A DNA stretch of 64,000 nt from Pigmentiphaga sp. H8 (GTDB lineage: Bacteria; Pseudomonadota; Gammaproteobacteria; Burkholderiales; Burkholderiaceae_B), in NCBI RefSeq assembly GCF_003854895.1, contig NZ_CP033966.1:1922001-1986000 (forward strand), read 5' to 3'. The translations under genes and the position numbers were made by a program. A model generated the notes under the pieces. That model made no database searches, was not told where the DNA came from, and saw nothing but the letters and a program-made list of their open reading frames with translations. This document shows, piece after piece, positions 25,366 to 33,580 of this stretch. The first letter of the stretch is position 1, and each line of letters opens with the position of its first letter.

Positions 25366-25383
25366 CGGCGCCTTTCGGCGCCG
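25366..25383 (-). terminator. terminator of the RNA methyltransferase operon
   Basis: CGGCGCC (25366-25372) pairs with GGCGCCG (25377-25383). Read on the minus strand it is followed by a run of seven T residues, 11 bases after the methyltransferase stop. Confidence 0.85.
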
Positions 25384-25393
25384 CGGGAAGGCT

Positions 25394-26974
25394 TCAGCGG
25401 CGGAAACTGCCCTTGACCAGCTGGAAACCGAACAACCGGCAGGCCAGCGCGCCGTTGTAGACCGGCGTGCGCCGGAACGGATCCAGGCGCAGCTTGCGCG
25501 GGAATTCCAGGTCGCTGGTGATGACGTGCAACTGCCAGCCGCCGAATTCCCGCTTGAGCGTGCTGGCCCATTCGGTCCAGAGTTGGCGATCTTCTTCCAG
25601 GTCCAGGCGTTCCCCGTAGGGCGGATTGGTGACCAGCCAGCCCGCGCGTTCGTCCAGCGGGCAGGTATCGCGCGCGTCGGCCACTTCGAAATAGACCGCG
25701 TCCTCGGTCAGCCCCGCCCGGTGGGCATTCTCGCGCGCCGCCTCGATCGCGCGCGGATCGATGTCGGCGCCGGCCAACTGCATGGGCAGCTCGGGCAGGA
25801 TGCGGGCGCGCGCGTCATCCTTCAGGTCGCGCCAGCGGCGGTCCTGGTGGCCGCGCAGGCGTTCGAAGGCGAAGGGGCGGGAGATGCCGGGCGGCACGCG
25901 CAGGCCCTTGAGCGCCGCCTCGATCAGGATGGTGCCGCTGCCGCAGAAGGGGTCGATCAGCGGCACGTCGGCGGGCCAGCCGGACAAGGCCAGGAGGCCC
26001 GCCGCCAGGTTCTCGCGCAGCGGCGCCTCGCCCTTGTCCAGCCGCCAGCCACGCTTGAACAGCGATTCGCCGGAGGTGTCCAGGTAGAGCGTGGCGCTGG
26101 TTTCGTCCAGGAAGGCATGCACGCGCGCATCGGGCCGCACGGTATCGATACTGGGGCGTTCGCCCTCGAGCTCGCGCAGGCGGTCGCAGATGCCGTCCTT
26201 GACCCGCAGGTTGCAGAATTGCAGGCTTTTCATCGGGCTGCGGACGGCCGAGGTGTCCACGCGCAGGGTCTGCTCGGCGCCGAACCAGCGCTCCCACGGG
26301 GTGGCGCGGGCCAATTCCAGCAGTTCGTCCTCGTCGCGCACGGTGCCGTGCGCGACCCGGACCAGGACGCGGGTGGCCAGCCGCGATTCCAGGTTGGCGC
26401 GCATCATGCCGTTCCAGTCGGCGGTGAAATGGGCGCCGGCGCGGCCGGGGTGGGCATCGTCGTAGCCCAGCGCATGTAGTTCGTCGACCAGCGTGTGTTC
26501 CAGGCCTTGCGGGCAGGGAGCGAACATGGCGAAGACCTCGGCCTGCGTGCCGTGGGGACGCCGTTCCGCCCGGGGCTCGGCCGCCGGGGCGGGGGCGGGG
26601 CGGCCCGCGTGCCGCTCGCGCGGGCGGGCCGCGGGCTCGTCGTCCCGTCGCGGCCGTGGCTTGCGGGGAGGCAAGGCGGCGTCTTCCAGCCGTGGCCGGT
26701 CCCGGTTGTCGCGTGGCGCGGAGGCGCGCGGTTGTCCCGAGCGATGGTCTTGACGCCTTTCGTGGCTTGCACGGACCGGCGCGTCGGGAGCCTGCCCTGG
26801 CTCATCCGCCGCGGTGGGCTGCTTGCCGCTTTCCAGCGCCGCCCGTGCCACGCGATGGGCGCGCGGCCCCGACCGGCTGCGCCGCTCGGCGTCCTGCGGG
26901 TCGCCGGATTGCCGCGGGCGGGTGCCGGTGGGAAGGGAAAGCGTCGGTTTCTTGCGCTCGGGAGTATCGGACAA
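25394..26974 (-). CDS. THUMP-domain class I SAM-dependent RNA methyltransferase (RlmL N-terminal-half-like)
   Basis: About 525 residues. The conserved part begins near residue 145 with VFAMFAPCPQGLEHTLVDEL (ferredoxin-like/THUMP region), followed by LIDPFCGSGTILIEAA (SAM-binding), GADIDPRAIEAARENAHRAGL and the N-methylation motif NPPYGER. This corresponds to the N-terminal half of E. coli RlmKL, which makes m2G2445 in 23S rRNA; the RlmK half is absent. The first ~140 residues are Arg/Pro/Ala-rich and probably disordered. The start is uncertain: TTG 26974 is given, TTG 26986 directly after the hemJ stop is also open, and no clear ribosome-binding site decides. Confidence 0.85.
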   Translation of the reverse strand: MSDTPERKKPTLSLPTGTRPRQSGDPQDAERRSRSGPRAHRVARAALESGKQPTAADEPGQAPDAPVRASHERRQDHRSGQPRASAPRDNRDRPRLEDAALPPRKPRPRRDDEPAARPRERHAGRPAPAPAAEPRAERRPHGTQAEVFAMFAPCPQGLEHTLVDELHALGYDDAHPGRAGAHFTADWNGMMRANLESRLATRVLVRVAHGTVRDEDELLELARATPWERWFGAEQTLRVDTSAVRSPMKSLQFCNLRVKDGICDRLRELEGERPSIDTVRPDARVHAFLDETSATLYLDTSGESLFKRGWRLDKGEAPLRENLAAGLLALSGWPADVPLIDPFCGSGTILIEAALKGLRVPPGISRPFAFERLRGHQDRRWRDLKDDARARILPELPMQLAGADIDPRAIEAARENAHRAGLTEDAVYFEVADARDTCPLDERAGWLVTNPPYGERLDLEEDRQLWTEWASTLKREFGGWQLHVITSDLEFPRKLRLDPFRRTPVYNGALACRLFGFQLVKGSFRR

Positions 26975-26986
26975 GACGTGGGCCAA

Positions 26987-27409
26987 TCAGAAGGGTTTGA
27001 CGACAACGAGGAGGGTGGCGGCCAGCAGCAGCAGCACGGGAACCTCGTTGAACCAGCGGTAGAACACGTGGGACCGGGCGTTGCGGCCGGCCTCGAATTT
27101 GCGCAGCAGGCTGCCACAGGCATGGTGATAGCCGATGACCAGCACGACCACGGCCAGCTTGGCGTGCATCCAGCCGTTGCCGGGGCCGCGGCCTATACCA
27201 TAGCCCACATATAGCCACAGGCCCAACAGCACGGCGGGCACGGCCAGGATGGTGGTGAAGCGGAACAGCCGGCGCGCCATGCCCAGCAGCCGCGTGGCGG
27301 CGGCCGCGTTGGTTTCCTGCGCCAGGTTGACGAAGATGCGGGGCAGGTAGAACAGGCCGGCGAACCACGAGGCCACGAAGACGATGTGAAAAGCTTTCAC
27401 CCACAGCAT
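26987..27409 (-). CDS. hemJ: HemJ-like protoporphyrinogen oxidase / CopD-family membrane protein
   Basis: This 140-residue membrane protein has four predicted helices. The N-terminal MLWVKAFHIVFVASWFAGLFYLPRIFV carries the conserved His of the HemJ/UPF0093 family, and KLAVVVLVIGYHH carries others. HemJ oxidises protoporphyrinogen IX to protoporphyrin IX in haem synthesis in bacteria lacking HemG/HemY. ATG 27409 is chosen because AAGGAAACGCTT precedes it and the family starts there; longer upstream frame is Pro/Arg-rich noise. It directly precedes the methyltransferase gene. Confidence 0.85.
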   Translation of the reverse strand: MLWVKAFHIVFVASWFAGLFYLPRIFVNLAQETNAAAATRLLGMARRLFRFTTILAVPAVLLGLWLYVGYGIGRGPGNGWMHAKLAVVVLVIGYHHACGSLLRKFEAGRNARSHVFYRWFNEVPVLLLLAATLLVVVKPF

Positions 27410-27509
27410 AAGCGTTTCCTTGTCGATGCATGCATGCCGCCAGGGCGGCGGGATCGGGCGGCGGGGCGGGCCGTCGGGCCCTGGCCGCCGCATGGAGTCG
27501 GGCGAGGCA

Positions 27510-28775
27510 TCAGCCTCGCGTCTGGCCGTCGCCGGTCAGGACCCATTTCAGCGTGGTCAATCCTTCCAGGCCGACCGGCCCGCGGGCGTGCAGCTTATTG
27601 GTCGAGATGCCGATCTCGGCGCCCAGGCCGTATTCGTAGCCATCGGCGAAACAGGTCGGCAGGTTGACGTAGACCGAGCTCGAATCGACCTCGCGCTGGA
27701 AGCGGCGGGCGGCGGACAGGTTCTCGGTGACGATGGAATCGGTGTGCTGGGAGCCGTGGGCCTCGATGTGGCCGATGGCCTGGTCCAGGTCGTCCACCAC
27801 CTTGATCGACAGGATGGGGCCCAGGTATTCGGTGTCCCAGTCTTCCTCGGTCGCCGGCACGGCCTGCGGCACCAGCGCCCGGGTGCGCTCGCAGCCCCGC
27901 ATCTCGACGCCGTGTCCGGCAAACGCCTGTCCCATCGCCGGCAGGAAGGCCGTCGCCACGTCGGCGTGCACCAGCAGGGTTTCCATCGAGCCGCAGATGC
28001 CGTAGCGGTAGGTCTTGGCGTTGAACGCGATGGTGTGGGCCTTCGCCAGGTCGGCGTCGCGGTCGACGTAGACGTGGCAGATGCCGTCCAGGTGCTTGAT
28101 GACGGGCACCCGCGCTTCCTCGGACAGGCGCTGGATCAGCCCCTTGCCGCCCCGGGGAACGATGACGTCCACGTACTCGGTCATGGTGGCGAGCTTGCCC
28201 ACGGCCGCCCGGTCGGTCGTCTCGACCACCTGCACGGCATCGGCGGGCAGGCCGGCGGCTTCCAGGCCCGCGCGCACGATGCGGCCCAGCGCGGTGTTGG
28301 AATGGATGGCTTCCGAACCGCCGCGCAGGATGGTGGCGTTGCCTGATTTCAGGCACAGCGCGGCCGCGTCGATGGTGACGTTGGGGCGCGATTCGTAGAC
28401 GATGGCGATGACGCCCAGCGGGACCCGCATGCGGGCCACCTGCATGCCGTTCGGCCGCGTGCGGGTCTCGGTCAGCTCGCCCACGGGGTCGGGCATGGCG
28501 GCGATCTGCTCCAGGCCGGCGGCCATCAGCCCCAGGGCCTTGTCGGACAGCGTCAGGCGGTCCACCAGGGCCGCGTCCAGTCCATTGGCCCGGGCCGCTT
28601 CCAGATCCTTGGCGTTTTCCGCCTGCAGCCAGTCCTTGCGGTCGCGCAGGCCGGCCGCCATCGCGCGCAGCGCGGCGGCCTTGGCGCGGTCGTCGGCGCG
28701 CGCGACCAGGCGGGAGGCGGCACGGGCGCTGGCGCCGATCCGGCGCATGGTTTGGTCGAGCGTAGAGGTATCCAT
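27510..28775 (-). CDS. proA: gamma-glutamyl phosphate reductase
   Basis: This 421-residue protein catalyses the NADPH-dependent reduction of gamma-glutamyl phosphate to glutamate semialdehyde in proline synthesis. Family blocks are visible: RVPLGVIAIVYESRPNVT, LKSGNATILRGGSEAIHSN, VIVPRGGKGLI and HLDGICHVYVD, with the catalytic Cys in RYGICGSMETLLVH. ATG 28775 begins MDTSTLDQTMRRIG, the usual N-terminus; the longer frame upstream runs into holA. proB is not adjacent. holA lies immediately upstream, 28 bases away, on the same strand. Confidence 0.96.
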   Translation of the reverse strand: MDTSTLDQTMRRIGASARAASRLVARADDRAKAAALRAMAAGLRDRKDWLQAENAKDLEAARANGLDAALVDRLTLSDKALGLMAAGLEQIAAMPDPVGELTETRTRPNGMQVARMRVPLGVIAIVYESRPNVTIDAAALCLKSGNATILRGGSEAIHSNTALGRIVRAGLEAAGLPADAVQVVETTDRAAVGKLATMTEYVDVIVPRGGKGLIQRLSEEARVPVIKHLDGICHVYVDRDADLAKAHTIAFNAKTYRYGICGSMETLLVHADVATAFLPAMGQAFAGHGVEMRGCERTRALVPQAVPATEEDWDTEYLGPILSIKVVDDLDQAIGHIEAHGSQHTDSIVTENLSAARRFQREVDSSSVYVNLPTCFADGYEYGLGAEIGISTNKLHARGPVGLEGLTTLKWVLTGDGQTRG

Positions 28776-28803
28776 CCGTATGAATCGCAGGGGGCGGGGC
28801 GCC

Positions 28804-29838
28804 TCAGGCCGCGAGCCTGAGCGCCAGCCGCGTGATTTCGTGCCACGGATCCGGGAGGCGTCCCGGAACACGCAGTCCTTTGATGATCTTGTCCACCTCG
28901 TGGGCGTGGTGGACGGCGGCGGTCCAGGCCTGGGGGGGCAGCCGTTTGAGTGCCTGGTTGGCCAATTGTTCATGCGTGCCGAAAAAGCGCAGCGTGCGCA
29001 TCAGCGCCGGCACGCTTTGCCCCTGCTGGCCAGCCTGGGCCAAGCGGGCCAGCAGGCGGATTTCCTCGCCCACCGCCCACAGCACCAGCGGCAGGGCCTC
29101 GCCCTCGGCGCGCAGGCCTTCGATCAGGCGCACCATGCGCTTGCCGTCGCCCGCCAGCATGGCGTCGCGCAGCTTGAAGACGTCGTAGCGCGCCACGTTC
29201 ATGACCGCGTCCTGCACCTGCTCCAGCGTCAGCACCCCTTCGGGGTACAGCAGGCCGAGCTTGAGGATCTCCTGGTGGGCGGCCAGCAGGTTGCCCTCGA
29301 CGCGGTCGGCCAGCCATTGCAGGACGTCGGCGCCGGCGCGCTGCTTCTGCCGTGCCAGCCGCTCGCCCACCCAGCCGGGCAGCATCGGCCGTTCGATGGT
29401 GGGCACGTCCACGACGATGCCGTGCTCGGCCAGCGCCGAGAACCAGGCCGACGCGCGGGTGGTCTTGTCCAGCTTGGGCAGCATCACCACCGTGACGCAG
29501 TCGCCCCGCTGGTCCGGCGCCTGCCGTGCCAGCCGCGCGATCACCTCGCCGCCGGTCTTGCCAGGCTTGCCGGTGGGGATCTTCAATTCCAGCAGCCGGC
29601 GGTCGCCGAACAGCGAGATCGACTGCGACGCGCTCAGCAGCGCGTTCCAGTCGCTGCGGGCGTCCGCCACCACCGTTTCCCGTTCCGTGAACCCGCCAGC
29701 CGTGGCCGCCGCCCGCAAGGCGTCGCAAGCCTCGATCACGAGCAGGGGCTCGTCGCCGGTCACCGTATACAGCGGTTCCAACTGCTCGCCCGCCCGCTGA
29801 AGCTGGGCAACCAGCTGTTCGGGACGCAATTGCCTCAT
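28804..29838 (-). CDS. holA: DNA polymerase III subunit delta
   Basis: The 344-residue delta subunit opens the beta clamp within the clamp loader. It begins MRQLRPEQLVAQLQRAGEQLEPLYTV and has the AAA+-like first domain without a functional Walker A (GDEPLLVIEACDALR), as is usual for HolA. The collar domain includes LEGNLLAAHQEILKLGLLYP. It follows lptE on the minus strand, as in many proteobacteria (leuS-lptE-holA order), but a dispersed repeat lies between the two genes here. Confidence 0.95.
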   Translation of the reverse strand: MRQLRPEQLVAQLQRAGEQLEPLYTVTGDEPLLVIEACDALRAAATAGGFTERETVVADARSDWNALLSASQSISLFGDRRLLELKIPTGKPGKTGGEVIARLARQAPDQRGDCVTVVMLPKLDKTTRASAWFSALAEHGIVVDVPTIERPMLPGWVGERLARQKQRAGADVLQWLADRVEGNLLAAHQEILKLGLLYPEGVLTLEQVQDAVMNVARYDVFKLRDAMLAGDGKRMVRLIEGLRAEGEALPLVLWAVGEEIRLLARLAQAGQQGQSVPALMRTLRFFGTHEQLANQALKRLPPQAWTAAVHHAHEVDKIIKGLRVPGRLPDPWHEITRLALRLAA

Positions 29839-29897
29839 AGGGTGCCTCCGGCGGACCGATGAGCATCGAGGCCGACGGCGAGATCGCGCCGCCGTGA

Positions 29898-29980
29898 CCC
29901 AGGATGCGGTGGATCCGGCTCCGCCGGTCCACTCGCATCGCCCCCTGGGGGGCGCGCGAAGCGCGTAGGGGGGGGGCTCA
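29898..29980. repeat. intergenic repeat family, copy A (lptE-holA)
   Basis: This copy starts CCCAGGATGCGGT, then the core GGATCCGGCTCCGCCGGTCC, then CGCCCCCTGGGGGGCG and CGCGCGAAGCGCG, ending in a G run. The three modules can each fold into a hairpin. It matches copy B at 30576 almost base for base over its first 47 positions and, when reversed, copy C at 45546. Confidence 0.85.
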
Positions 29981-29989
29981 TCTTCATCA

Positions 29990-30529
29990 TCAGCTGGGTT
30001 GCTTGGTCTCGACCGCGGCCATGCGGCGCAGCACCTGCTGCACGGTTTCGTTCTGCATGTCGCGATACAGCAGGTTGGCTTCGGAGTCCTTGGCCAGGGT
30101 GTTCGCGTCGCTGAAAGTCAGGTCGCGCTTGAGTGCGATGGTCGTGGGCGGGATGTAGTCCTGGCCCTTGCCGTCGTGGACGCGGAAGGCGAACAGATAG
30201 CGCAACTCGAATTCGCGCACGCGGCCCGAGGCGTCCAGCGACAGGATGCTGCGCTCGCGCGTTTCCTGCAGGATCTGCAACTGCGCTTCCGCGGTCTTGG
30301 GATCCTCGACGATGCGCGTATTGGTCGTGTTGCGCACGTAGCGGCGCAACTGCGCGCCAAGCTCGGAGGTATCGGCAGCGCCGATGTAGAGCGTGGAGAA
30401 GGGCAGGTCGGCCGTGCCCCGCAGCGCGAAGCCGCAGCCCGCCAGAAGTGCCAGCCCGCCGCTTGCCGCGGCTTGCAGCAGCACACGGCGTCGCATATCA
30501 GCAGAGGACGAAGAGGACAACGGTTTCAT
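29990..30529 (-). CDS. lptE: LPS-assembly lipoprotein LptE
   Basis: The 179-residue lipoprotein has a signal ending in LALLAGC (Cys32), followed by GFALRG, the LptE hallmark. It forms the plug of the LptD barrel that places LPS in the outer membrane. The mature part has FSTLYIGA, LQILQETRERSILSL, REFELRYLFAFRV and a C-terminal helix RDMQNETVQQVLRRMAAVE. ATG 30529 is the first ATG of the frame; an internal ATG at residue 12 (MRRRVLL) would give a more standard signal peptide and could be the true start. Between leuS and holA, the standard place. Confidence 0.92.
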   Translation of the reverse strand: MKPLSSSSSADMRRRVLLQAAASGGLALLAGCGFALRGTADLPFSTLYIGAADTSELGAQLRRYVRNTTNTRIVEDPKTAEAQLQILQETRERSILSLDASGRVREFELRYLFAFRVHDGKGQDYIPPTTIALKRDLTFSDANTLAKDSEANLLYRDMQNETVQQVLRRMAAVETKQPS

Positions 30530-30575
30530 GCCAGTTTCCAAATCAAGACTTCACCAACGAAGCCCGTTGAGTTTC

Positions 30576-30700
30576 CCCAGGATGCGGTGGATCCGGCTCT
30601 GCCGGTCCACCCGCATCGCCCCTGGGACCCGGCGCCGGGCCGCCCCAAGACGGGCCCCGGCCCCCTTGGGGGGCTGCCGCGTAGCGGCTGGGGGCTCACC
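30576..30700. repeat. intergenic repeat family, copy B (leuS-lptE)
   Basis: CCCAGGATGCGGT is followed by the core GGATCCGGCTCTGCCGGTCC and CACCCGCATCGCCCC. Compared with copy A there is a longer tail with GGGACCCGGCGCCGGG, CCCCCTTGGGGGG and a CGCGTAGCGG element. It lies between the leuS stop and the lptE start. Confidence 0.85.
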
Positions 30701-30738
30701 ATGCCAGGCGCGCGTCAGCGCGTACGGGGGGCCTGCCT

Positions 30739-33399
30739 TCAGCCCACCACGTTGACGAGTTTGCCAGGGACAACGATAACGCGTTTGGGGGGACGTCCTT
30801 CCAGGAACCGGCCCACGGCTTCATGCGCGACGGCCAGGGCTTCGATGGCGGCCTTGTCGGCGCTGCTGGGCACCGACAGCGAACCGCGCAGCTTGCCATT
30901 CACCTGCAGCATCAGCTCGACCTCGTCGGTCACGAGCGCGGCTTCGTCCAGCTGCGGCCAGGGCGCGTCCAGCAGGTCGCCATGGGCCTGGCCGTAGCCC
31001 AGGTCGAGCCAGGCCTGCCAGGTCAGGTGCGGCACGATGGGGTAGAGCACCGACAGCAGGATGCGCGTGCCTTCGGCCAGCGCGGCGTCGCCGGTCTCGC
31101 CGTCGAGCTTGGCATCCTCCAGCGTGTTCAGCAGCTTCATGCTGGCCGAGACCACGGTGTTGTACTGGATGCGCTGGTAGTCGTAGTCGGCCTGCTTCAG
31201 GATGGCATGGACGTCGCGGCGCAGCAGCTTGACGGCCTGGCTGGCGGACGACCAGTCGGCCGGCGCGGGACGGCCCAGCGCCGCCTGGATGCGTTCGCGG
31301 TTCGCGTGGCAGAAGGACCACAGGCGGCGCAGGAAGCGATGCGCGCCGTCCACGCCTGAACCCGACCACTCCAGGGTCTGTTCGGGCGGGCTCGCGAACA
31401 TCACGAACAGCCGCGCCGTGTCGGCCCCCTGGGTGTCGATCAGCGATTGCGGGTCGACGCCGTTGTTCTTGGACTTGGACATCGTGCCCACGCCGCCGTA
31501 GTCCACCGGCGAGCCGTCGGCCTTGAGCTTGGCGCCGACGATGGCGCCCTTGGCGTCGTAGAGGTTCTCGACCTCGTCGGGCCAGAAGTATTCGATGCCG
31601 CCTTTCTCGTTCCTGCGCGAATAGATGTGGTTGAGCACCATGCCCTGGGTCAGCAGCTTGACGAAGGGTTCGCCGAACTTGACCAGGCCCATGTCGCGCA
31701 TCACCTTGGTCCAGAAGCGGGCGTACAACAGGTGCAGCACGGCGTGCTCGATGCCGCCGATGTACTGGTCCATCGGCATCCAGTAATCGTTGCGCTCGTC
31801 GACCATCGCGGCGTCGTTGCCCGGCGAGGTATAGCGCATGAAGTACCAGGACGAGTCCACGAAGGTGTCCATGGTGTCGGTCTCGCGCCGGGCGGGCTTG
31901 CCGCACTGCGGGCAGACGCACTTCAGGAACGATTCGCTCTTGGCCAGCGGGTTGCCGCTACCGTCCGGGATCAGGTCCTCGGGCAGCACGACCGGCAGGT
32001 CTTTCTCGGGCACCGGCACGGGGCCGCAGGCCTCGCAGTGGATGATGGGGATGGGCGTGCCCCAGTAGCGCTGGCGCGAAACGCCCCAGTCGCGCAGGCG
32101 GAAGGTGGTGCGCTTCTCGCCCAGTCCCTTGGCCGCGAGGTCGGCCGCGATGGCATCGACGGCGGCCTGGTGGCCCAGGCCGTCGTACTTGCCGGAATTC
32201 ACCGTACGGGCCACCTGCTTGTCGCCGTACCATTCCTGCCAGGCGTCGGTGGAGAAGGCCTGGCCCTCGGCTTCGATGACCTGCTTGATGGGCAGGCCGT
32301 ATTTCCTGGCGAACGCGAAGTCGCGTTCGTCGTGGGCGGGAACGCCCATGACGGCGCCGTCGCCGTAGCTCATCAGCACGTAGTTGCCGACCCAGACCGG
32401 CACGGCTTCGCCCGTGAGCGGATGCACCACGGTCAGGCCGGTCGGCAGGCCTTCCTTGTCGCGCGTGGCCAGCTCGGCCTCGGTCACGCCGCCCTTGCGG
32501 CATTCCTCGATGAAGGCGGCCAGGGCGGGGTCCTTGGCGGCGGCATGCAGGGCCAGGGGGTGTTCGGGCGCGACGGCGCAGAAGGTGACGCCCATGATGG
32601 TGTCGGCGCGCGTCGTGAAGACGTACATGCGGCCGTCCTGGATCAGCTGGCCGGCGGCGTCGCGGATGTCATGGGTGAAGGCGAAACGCGTGCCCTCGCT
32701 CTTGCCTATCCAGTGCTCCTGCATCAGGCGCACGCGCTCGGGCCAGCCGGTCAGGTTGTTCTTGACCTCGTCCAGCAGTTCCTCGGCGTAGTCGGTGATG
32801 CGCAGGTAGTAGCCGGGAATCTCGCGCTTTTCCACCAGCGCGCCCGAGCGCCAGCCGCGTCCGTCGATGACCTGTTCGTTGGCCAGCACGGTCTGGTCCA
32901 CCGGGTCCCAGTTCACCACCTGGGTCTTGCGGTAGGCCACGCCCTTTTCCAGCATCTTCAGGAACAGCCACTGGTTCCACTTGTAGTACCCGGGATCGCA
33001 GGCGGCCATCTCGCGCGACCAGTCGATGCCCAGCCCCATCGCCTTCATCTGCTTCTTCATGTAGGCGATGTTGTCGTAGGTCCATTTCGCCGGCGGCACC
33101 TTGGACTTGATGGCGGCGTTCTCGGCCGGCATGCCGAAGGCGTCCCAGCCCATGGGCATCAGGACGTTGTAGCCCTTCATGCGCAACTGCCGGTACATGG
33201 CGTCGTTGATCGTGTAGTTGCGCACGTGGCCCATGTGCAGCTTGCCGCTGGGGTAGGGCAGCATCGAGCAGGCGTAGAACTTGGGCTTTTCCGAGCCGTC
33301 GGCGTTCTTCGCGTGTTCTACCGTCAGGTAGGCGTTGGTCGCTTCCCAGTGCTTCTGGGCAGCGGATTCGATGTCGTTGGGAGCGTAGCGTTCCTGCAT
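30739..33399 (-). CDS. leuS: leucyl-tRNA synthetase
   Basis: The 886-residue class I synthetase is full length. The HIGH-type motif is in PYPSGKLHMGHVRNYTI, and the KMSKS-type motif is MSKSKNNGVDP. The CP1 editing domain is present, with its Thr-rich VFTTRADTIMGVTFCA and ERDFAFARKYGLP. A zinc-ribbon-like insertion shows CEACG...CPQCG. It begins MQERYAPNDIESAAQKHWE at ATG 33399. It heads the leuS-lptE-holA-proA-hemJ run on the minus strand. Confidence 0.98.
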   Translation of the reverse strand: MQERYAPNDIESAAQKHWEATNAYLTVEHAKNADGSEKPKFYACSMLPYPSGKLHMGHVRNYTINDAMYRQLRMKGYNVLMPMGWDAFGMPAENAAIKSKVPPAKWTYDNIAYMKKQMKAMGLGIDWSREMAACDPGYYKWNQWLFLKMLEKGVAYRKTQVVNWDPVDQTVLANEQVIDGRGWRSGALVEKREIPGYYLRITDYAEELLDEVKNNLTGWPERVRLMQEHWIGKSEGTRFAFTHDIRDAAGQLIQDGRMYVFTTRADTIMGVTFCAVAPEHPLALHAAAKDPALAAFIEECRKGGVTEAELATRDKEGLPTGLTVVHPLTGEAVPVWVGNYVLMSYGDGAVMGVPAHDERDFAFARKYGLPIKQVIEAEGQAFSTDAWQEWYGDKQVARTVNSGKYDGLGHQAAVDAIAADLAAKGLGEKRTTFRLRDWGVSRQRYWGTPIPIIHCEACGPVPVPEKDLPVVLPEDLIPDGSGNPLAKSESFLKCVCPQCGKPARRETDTMDTFVDSSWYFMRYTSPGNDAAMVDERNDYWMPMDQYIGGIEHAVLHLLYARFWTKVMRDMGLVKFGEPFVKLLTQGMVLNHIYSRRNEKGGIEYFWPDEVENLYDAKGAIVGAKLKADGSPVDYGGVGTMSKSKNNGVDPQSLIDTQGADTARLFVMFASPPEQTLEWSGSGVDGAHRFLRRLWSFCHANRERIQAALGRPAPADWSSASQAVKLLRRDVHAILKQADYDYQRIQYNTVVSASMKLLNTLEDAKLDGETGDAALAEGTRILLSVLYPIVPHLTWQAWLDLGYGQAHGDLLDAPWPQLDEAALVTDEVELMLQVNGKLRGSLSVPSSADKAAIEALAVAHEAVGRFLEGRPPKRVIVVPGKLVNVVG

Positions 33400-33580
33400 G
33401 GGTTCCGGGCTGGTCTCTAAGGTATTCTGGCGCGGCGATGACGCCCATGGCCGCGGGCCTGGGCCGGCTCGCGCGGGGCGGCCGACCGGCTAAACCCCTC
33501 ATTATAGGAGCAGGCGGGGCTCTCCTGGGCCAGCGATGCTAGACTGCCTGCCGCACTCTCTCATTCCAGCCTTCCGCGCC

